A stretch of DNA of 34,671 bases, from positions 1 through 34,671 of the IMG/VR virus record IMGVR_UViG_3300031578_000184. The stretch is one strand, 5' to 3'. This document shows, piece after piece, positions 30,400 to 34,671 of this stretch. Position 1 is the stretch's first letter; each line of letters opens with the position of its first letter. The notes beneath the pieces were generated by a model, which saw nothing but the letters and a program-made list of their open reading frames with translations, searched no databases and was not told where the DNA came from. This DNA comes from a virus. The position numbers were made by a program, and so were the translations under genes.

Positions 30400-30576
30400 A
30401 TGTCTTTAAAAATCAAAGAAAACAGCCTAGTAACACTTTTTGACGGTTCAGTAGTACGAGTAACTAAAGTATTAGAAAATGGCGAATTTATGTGTGGAAT
30501 GACTATTTATAACGAAAGTCATCTAAAAAAAGAGGATAAAAAAGTTGACAAAAAAGTTGCAGATATTAAAAGTTAA
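30400..30576 (+). CDS. Small protein (58 aa) before the tail tube gene
   Basis: ATG 30400, TAA 30574-30576. A small beta part (MSLKIKENSLVTLFDGSVVR) then a lysine-rich tail (LKKEDKKVDKKVADIK). No family recognised. Set between a strong terminator and the tube gene; could be a minor head or tail factor. Confidence 0.55.
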   Translation: MSLKIKENSLVTLFDGSVVRVTKVLENGEFMCGMTIYNESHLKKEDKKVDKKVADIKS

Positions 30577-30621
30577 ATTATAACTAAATAGGGGTATAGT
30601 TTACAACAATAATAATATATT

Positions 30622-31224
30622 ATGGCCGTAACAAACTCCTATACACTTAACGACGTTTTAAGTTTAAACAACCACAGCGTAGTAGCTTTTTATAATTCAA
30701 TTCTAGTTGGTATTTTACAACCTGGTGAGCATAAAATCAGTTTTACTCCAGATGTAGAAATGATAACAAGTTCTTTACACGGTTCAACCCCAATTGGTAT
30801 CATCCAAAAAGGTGGTGAATTAAAAGTAACATTAGCTTTACAAGGTGAAAATAAAAATAGAATGAAAAATATCTATTCTAGACAATACACAGCTTTAGCA
30901 GGCGGAACAGCTACAGCAGATACCACTCCCGATGTTGGAGCAATTGCTTTAAAAGCAAATCCAAGCACGTTGCCATCTTTCCCATTAGTACTTTACCCAA
31001 TTTCAACTGATTCAGCTGGAGTTGCTAGTATTGACGATGTAGCAAACAAAGACGCCTGGACTTTCGCTCGATCAATTGCTACTAATGGCTTTGAATTTGT
31101 TTACACTACTGAAGATGTTATTAAATATGAATTAGAGTTTACAGTTCTTGGAGATGTTACCCAAGACGGTTTACTAGGAATTCATGACGATGGAATTGCC
31201 TCAACTGGGGTCCATACAATCTAG
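30622..31224 (+). CDS. Major tail tube protein
   Basis: 200 residues, beta-rich, in the standard place before the tail chaperones. Pattern FYNSILVGILQPGEHKISFT and later YELEFTVLGD fits the beta-sandwich of the tube family. Rings of it form the tail tube. Ends before a terminator, which may lower downstream expression relative to this abundant protein. Confidence 0.8.
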   Translation: MAVTNSYTLNDVLSLNNHSVVAFYNSILVGILQPGEHKISFTPDVEMITSSLHGSTPIGIIQKGGELKVTLALQGENKNRMKNIYSRQYTALAGGTATADTTPDVGAIALKANPSTLPSFPLVLYPISTDSAGVASIDDVANKDAWTFARSIATNGFEFVYTTEDVIKYELEFTVLGDVTQDGLLGIHDDGIASTGVHTI

Positions 31225-31247
31225 TCAATCCTAATACTTGACAAATT

Positions 31248-31272
31248 ACCACCCTTTCAATAGGGTGGTTTT
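31248..31272 (+). terminator. Terminator between tube gene and chaperones
   Basis: ACCACCCT (31248-31255), loop TTCAAT, AGGGTGGT (31262-31269), then TTTA. It ends just 3 bp before the chaperone ATG (31276). TTGACA at 31238 has no -10 that fits. The short U-run suggests partial readthrough, so the next genes would be made in smaller amounts. Confidence 0.75.
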
Positions 31273-31275
31273 ATT

Positions 31276-31599
31276 ATGCAAGAAATAACAGCAACTAGGG
31301 GCAAAAGACTACAACAAGTCAATTTGGCTGGTTTAGACGCCTTCTGTATTGAATTAGCAACAGGTGAAAGAGCTTTAAAGCTAAAAGAATTAAATAAAGA
31401 AGTGGATAAATTTGCGAAATCAAAAGAGGAAGACAAGCAAATTATGGCGATGTGTGAAATCATAGCTGAATTTTCAGATTTTGAAAACGCTGGTTTAGTT
31501 TATAATTCGTTAACACAATTTGAAATTATGGATGTTTATTTTTCAATTCAAGGTGATAACGAATCAATAAAAAAATTAATCTCCTTGACCAACAAATAA
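31276..31599 (+). CDS. Tail assembly chaperone, gpG-like
   Basis: 107 residues, helical. It lies between tube and tape measure, as gpG does in lambda. Codons 98-100 read ATA AAA AAA, a slippery run of seven A at 31569-31575, eight codons before the stop. A -1 slip there joins the frame to the 31647-31949 region. gpG-type proteins coat the tape measure and help tube growth. Confidence 0.85.
   Translation: MQEITATRGKRLQQVNLAGLDAFCIELATGERALKLKELNKEVDKFAKSKEEDKQIMAMCEIIAEFSDFENAGLVYNSLTQFEIMDVYFSIQGDNESIKKLISLTNK
31569..31575 (+). other. -1 programmed frameshift site (A AAA AAA)
   Basis: The seven A stand in the phase A-AAA-AAA with respect to the upstream frame. After a -1 slip the next codons are ATT AAT CTC CTT GAC and the frame is open to 31949. 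Seven-A heptamers in this phase are classic slip sites. Confidence 0.85.
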
Positions 31600-31949
31600 A
31601 AGTCAAAAAAGTCTATTTTAGATTAAAAGGTTTTTCAGAGGAAGAGATGGCAGATTGGACAGTCCAAGACTTGGCGATAGTAGAGCAGGCTATTGAAGAG
31701 GATAAAAAAGACAAAGCTCAAGCAATGCTTACGGCTATTGATTATCATAACTTTACAAATCAAAGCTCTTATAATAATAAAGGAGCTGTTGACAAAGTGG
31801 CCACTACTAAACTTAGACAGGAAGCTCAAAAAATATATAATAGAGTGTTTAACCTACCAGATCCGTCAATCTTGACAAAAGAAAAGTCAAAACCTTTAAT
31901 GGATTTAGAAACTCAGCTTCAATTGAAGTATGAAAAAAAGGCTGACTAG
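31575..31949 (+). CDS. gpT-like frameshift extension of chaperone
   Basis: Read in the -1 frame from 31575, it adds 124 residues to the first 100 of gpG, giving a gpGT product of about 224 residues. The new part includes LDQQIKVKKVYFRLKGFSEE and later LETQLQLKYEKKAD. The ATG at 31647 (MADWTVQDLA) could give an independent product, but no separate start is needed. The fusion binds the tape measure during tail assembly. Confidence 0.8.
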   Translation: MNLLDQQIKVKKVYFRLKGFSEEEMADWTVQDLAIVEQAIEEDKKDKAQAMLTAIDYHNFTNQSSYNNKGAVDKVATTKLRQEAQKIYNRVFNLPDPSILTKEKSKPLMDLETQLQLKYEKKAD

Positions 31950-31961
31950 GGGAAACAACTC

Positions 31962-34139
31962 ATGTCTTTTCAAGCTGGTTCAGTAACTGCCGTATTTAGT
32001 GCTAAAATAGAAGACCTTACAAATAAAATGAAAGGGGCGGGACGCTCTTTGGAAGAATTTGGCTCAAAAGGTAAAAAATTAGAGGATACTTTAAAGAATT
32101 TAGAAAGGAGGAAGCAACTAGTAGTAGATAAAATGAATTTGCTAGAAAGGGCAGGGCAAAAGAATACAGGGATGTATAACAGTTTAAAGGTTGGATTGGA
32201 AGGTTACAATGATAAAATAAATACTCATAATTTAAAGATTGGAGAATTTATAAATAAAAGCCAAAAGACAAATAGTGTTTTAGGTACGATTGGTGCAGGT
32301 TTTAGTAATCTTGGTAAAATAGGTTCTAAGGCAATGTCAAGCTTATTTGGCTCTATTACTAGAGTAGCTGAAATTGCTTTAGGAAACTTATTAGCAATGG
32401 GGATAGCAAAAGCCAGTCAAGGTTTTAGACTACTATTTGGTGGGGCAGTTGACAAAGCGGCCGAAGCTCAAAAAGCCTTTACAACTTTAGAGATTATATC
32501 TCCAAGATTTGGTCAAAGTGCAGAAAGGGCAAAACAAATAGCAAAAGATTTGAGCAAGTCTTTAAATTTAGATTTAGGAGCCAGTGCGGAAGGCTTACAG
32601 AATTTACTTAAATCAGGTTTAAACTTAGACCAAGCAAGCGATTTAATGAAAAGGTTTACTAACGAGGCTATAACTGGTAAAAGTTCAAGTATTAGTTTAT
32701 CTGAGGCCGTACAAAACTTGTCATTTGCTTATACTACGGGAAACTCAGCCCTTGGAAATTTAAGCGGTATTTCAGAAAACTTTAGTGATATTGAAGAGCG
32801 TGGAGCAAAGATGATGGGTAAGAAATTATCAGCAATGAGCGATACTGAAAAAATGCAAGCTAGATATAAAGGAATGATAGCATTGACTAATTTGACTTTA
32901 GGCTCAGCTGAAAAGTTTGAAGGGAGTTATATTGATACTACAGCTAAAAAAGATTTAGTTTTAGCAAATATTAGCCGTACTATTGGGGAAAGATTAATGC
33001 CAGCGATGAGCAAATTGAACGAGCTTATTATTAATAATGGGCCTAAAATTGAAGCGATGGCGATGGCTTTTGTAGATTTTGGGTTTAAATCAATTGAAGC
33101 TATAAAACAAATACCCGAATACTTTGAAAGATTTAAACAAAAATTAGGAGAATTAAAACAATTTATAGTTGATACAGCTACAGCAATTGCAACTTATTTC
33201 AAACCAGAGTTAGATCTTTTAAAACAAATGTTTGATGTTTTTAGCAATCAAGTGTTGCCTTTTATTATTGCTAATTTAGCTATTTTAGCAGGTGTTTTTG
33301 TTTGGATAGGGGCAAATGTAATAACAGCCTTAATATATGCCTGGGAACAGCTAAGAGAGCCTGTCATGCAGTTTGCTTTAGCTTTAATGGAAGTTTGGGC
33401 GGTGATTGCTCCAGTTGCTACTGTAATTTTAGGTTTAGTTGGGGTTTTACTAGTGGCTTTAATGCCTGCCTTGCAAATTGTTTTTTCTTATGTAGTGCAA
33501 GTCTTTAGTGGCATTTTACAAGTAGTAACTGGAGTTATTAATTTTGTAGTTGGAATAATTAAAACTGGAATTGGCTTAATTTATGGAATATTTACTGGAG
33601 ATTTTAGAATGGCTGGGGAAGGGTTTAAGCAAATTTGGAATGGTTTAGTCCAATTTGTATCAGGTGTTTGGACTATGATGAAAGCCCCAGTTGTAGCTAT
33701 TATTGACGGTATTAAAAATACTTTTAAATCAATTAATTTAATACAAGCTGGTAAAGATGCAATTCAAGGCTTTATAAATGGTATTTCAGGAATGGCAGGC
33801 CAACTAAAAGAAAAAGTAGATAATTTAGCAAATAGTGTTAAAGACGGTATTAAAAACGCCCTAAAGATTAGCTCACCTAGTAAATTAATGATGCAATATG
33901 GAGAGTGGACTGGTCAAGGTTTAGCAATGGGTATTGATAATAGTCAACGTGATGTAGCCACTTCAAGTGCTAACTTAGCAATGGCAACTACAGCCCCAAT
34001 TGCTAATAATACAGTCAATCAATCTAATAGTTTTAACATTTCAGGAACTCAAAACCCTCAAGGAATAGTCCAAGAAGTTGTCAGAACTTTATCAAGAATG
34101 AATAACCTAGCCAATTCAGGCGTTGGCCAAGCAATTTAA
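31962..34139 (+). CDS. Tape measure protein
   Basis: 725 residues, the longest gene. The N-terminal third is helical and charged (KKLEDTLKNLERRKQLVVDK), the middle (about 425-550) is strongly hydrophobic (ILAGVFVWIGANVITALIYA; ILGLVGVLLVALMPALQIVF), and the end has ISSPSKLMMQYGEWTGQGLA, the frequent SPS..F/M...G..GI motif of tape measures. It sets tail length; at about 0.15 nm per residue a tail near 110 nm is expected. The hydrophobic part may enter the host membrane at DNA delivery. No hydrolase domain seen. Confidence 0.92.
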   Translation: MSFQAGSVTAVFSAKIEDLTNKMKGAGRSLEEFGSKGKKLEDTLKNLERRKQLVVDKMNLLERAGQKNTGMYNSLKVGLEGYNDKINTHNLKIGEFINKSQKTNSVLGTIGAGFSNLGKIGSKAMSSLFGSITRVAEIALGNLLAMGIAKASQGFRLLFGGAVDKAAEAQKAFTTLEIISPRFGQSAERAKQIAKDLSKSLNLDLGASAEGLQNLLKSGLNLDQASDLMKRFTNEAITGKSSSISLSEAVQNLSFAYTTGNSALGNLSGISENFSDIEERGAKMMGKKLSAMSDTEKMQARYKGMIALTNLTLGSAEKFEGSYIDTTAKKDLVLANISRTIGERLMPAMSKLNELIINNGPKIEAMAMAFVDFGFKSIEAIKQIPEYFERFKQKLGELKQFIVDTATAIATYFKPELDLLKQMFDVFSNQVLPFIIANLAILAGVFVWIGANVITALIYAWEQLREPVMQFALALMEVWAVIAPVATVILGLVGVLLVALMPALQIVFSYVVQVFSGILQVVTGVINFVVGIIKTGIGLIYGIFTGDFRMAGEGFKQIWNGLVQFVSGVWTMMKAPVVAIIDGIKNTFKSINLIQAGKDAIQGFINGISGMAGQLKEKVDNLANSVKDGIKNALKISSPSKLMMQYGEWTGQGLAMGIDNSQRDVATSSANLAMATTAPIANNTVNQSNSFNISGTQNPQGIVQEVVRTLSRMNNLANSGVGQAI

Positions 34140-34146
34140 TATTTAT

Positions 34147-34671
34147 ATGTCATCATACTCAAACAACCACATACTATACGGAAACAGAATGCTTTCTAAT
34201 AGGAGAATACAAATTACAGATTTAGAGTTTTTAAATTCAAGCCCTGTAGATATACAGCAGATTCCAATTAGTCGGGGTAGTGGGTCAAGTGTAGTTAGGA
34301 CTAGAAACGAGGCCAGAAATATTAAAGTTTCTGGTGGAGTAACTTTGACTAATTATACAGCAGATAACGATTCTGTTTTATACATGTCTAGTGATGTAAA
34401 TAAAATATTTAATCAGCAAAACAGATACTTGCGAACAGTACCAAAAGACAAAGTTACTGTATTAGATGATTGCCAAGCGACAACAGGCTGGACAGCTAGC
34501 GACGACGCTACAAGTATTGTTTTAGACACTACTAATTTTGAATGGGGAAGCACAACGGACTCAATAAACGCCAGTGTTGGTTTTAGTGTAGTTGTAGCTA
34601 CTTCAGGGGATAATTATGCAACTTTGACTAAAACTCTAGTAACACCAATTGATTTAAGTGCTTTTACAGAT
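34147..34671 (+). CDS. Distal tail protein (Dit-like), N-terminal part
   Basis: The ATG at 34147 lies 7 bp after the tape measure stop. The frame continues without a break through the window end into position 132 onward, for a total of 597 residues ending at 1400. The first 100 residues (RRIQITDLEFLNSSPVDIQQ, VVRTRNEARNIKVSGG) follow the N-terminal beta-barrel of siphophage distal tail proteins; from about 103 (VLDDCQATTGW) the inserted carbohydrate-binding-like domain starts. The single mismatch between the two overlap copies changes W to C here. Confidence 0.78.
   Translation, partial: MSSYSNNHILYGNRMLSNRRIQITDLEFLNSSPVDIQQIPISRGSGSSVVRTRNEARNIKVSGGVTLTNYTADNDSVLYMSSDVNKIFNQQNRYLRTVPKDKVTVLDDCQATTGWTASDDATSIVLDTTNFEWGSTTDSINASVGFSVVVATSGDNYATLTKTLVTPIDLSAFTD
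34541..34671. repeat. Terminal repeat, right copy (circular overlap)
   Basis: Same 131 bp as 1-131, with one difference at 34545. Confidence 0.93.

Noticed and set aside
31238-31243. TTGACA before the tail chaperone gene as a promoter
   Set aside because: The positions where a -10 should lie are occupied by the terminator hairpin and show no matching box.
1-34671. Recoded genome (TGA read as glycine or tryptophan)
   Set aside because: Frames up to 725 codons carry no internal TGA, and tryptophan is encoded by TGG throughout. The few TGA codons sit at gene ends in sensible places.

Overview
The window is essentially one complete, circular, AT-rich phage genome. Its last 131 bases repeat its first 131 (130 identical), so the sequence closes into a circle of about 34,540 bp and the gene cut at both ends becomes one 597-codon frame. 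Gene content is that of a long-tailed, non-contractile tailed phage (siphovirus type): small and large terminase, portal, scaffold, major capsid protein, head-tail connectors, tail terminator, major tail protein, a frameshifting pair of tail chaperones, a 725-residue tape measure, distal tail protein, tail hub and receptor-binding protein. No integrase, excisionase or repressor is recognisable, so a lytic life style is the simplest reading.

Layout. 1-5232 (+): the tail tip (distal tail protein, LamG-carrying hub, small baseplate-like protein, receptor-binding protein), interrupted by one minus-strand gene at 3234-3548 whose C-terminus looks like a sortase signal. 5212-8092 (-): a leftward run of small unknown genes plus a membrane-anchored lysozyme-like protein. 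8195-9925 (+): lysis module, an M23 endopeptidase with C-terminal membrane segments followed by three small membrane proteins. 9927-10100 (-): one small gene. 10195-13235 (+): early genes including an HD-domain protein, a Myb/SANT-like DNA-binding protein and a P-loop kinase. 13258-13505: an apparently free-standing structured RNA gene, then an AT-rich gap with a long imperfect repeat. 13772-21433 (+): replication and recombination (initiator with Lin1244-like N-terminus, DnaB helicase, VSR-like nuclease, RusA resolvase, ssDNA-binding-like protein, RecB/Cas4-like exonuclease) with many very small genes between. 21434-23160: a long structured leader, four small orphan genes separated by a recurring 20-bp motif, and a tRNA-like RNA with an odd order of parts. 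23175-34671 (+): packaging, head and tail genes.

Expression. Almost no start codon has a Shine-Dalgarno sequence. The clearest promoters are TTGACA-like / 16-17 bp / TANNNT-like, and in about seven cases the -10 box ends only 7-10 bp before the ATG, which predicts leaderless or nearly leaderless mRNAs. TGA stops are rare (about four in some 60 genes); the long frames contain no internal TGA, so the standard bacterial code fits.

Host. The sequence does not name it. TTGACA-type promoters argue against Bacteroidota and peptidoglycan hydrolases argue against wall-less Mollicutes. Absence of Shine-Dalgarno sites, AT richness and the sortase-like signal would fit a Patescibacteria/CPR-type or another Gram-positive-like host, but that is inference at low confidence.

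Most worth attention: the tRNA-like locus at 22433-22566, the RNA gene at 13258-13505, the start-codon-occluding pseudoknot before the replication gene at 14158, the leaderless promoter pattern, and the motif-separated small-gene block at 22.1-23.2 kb.
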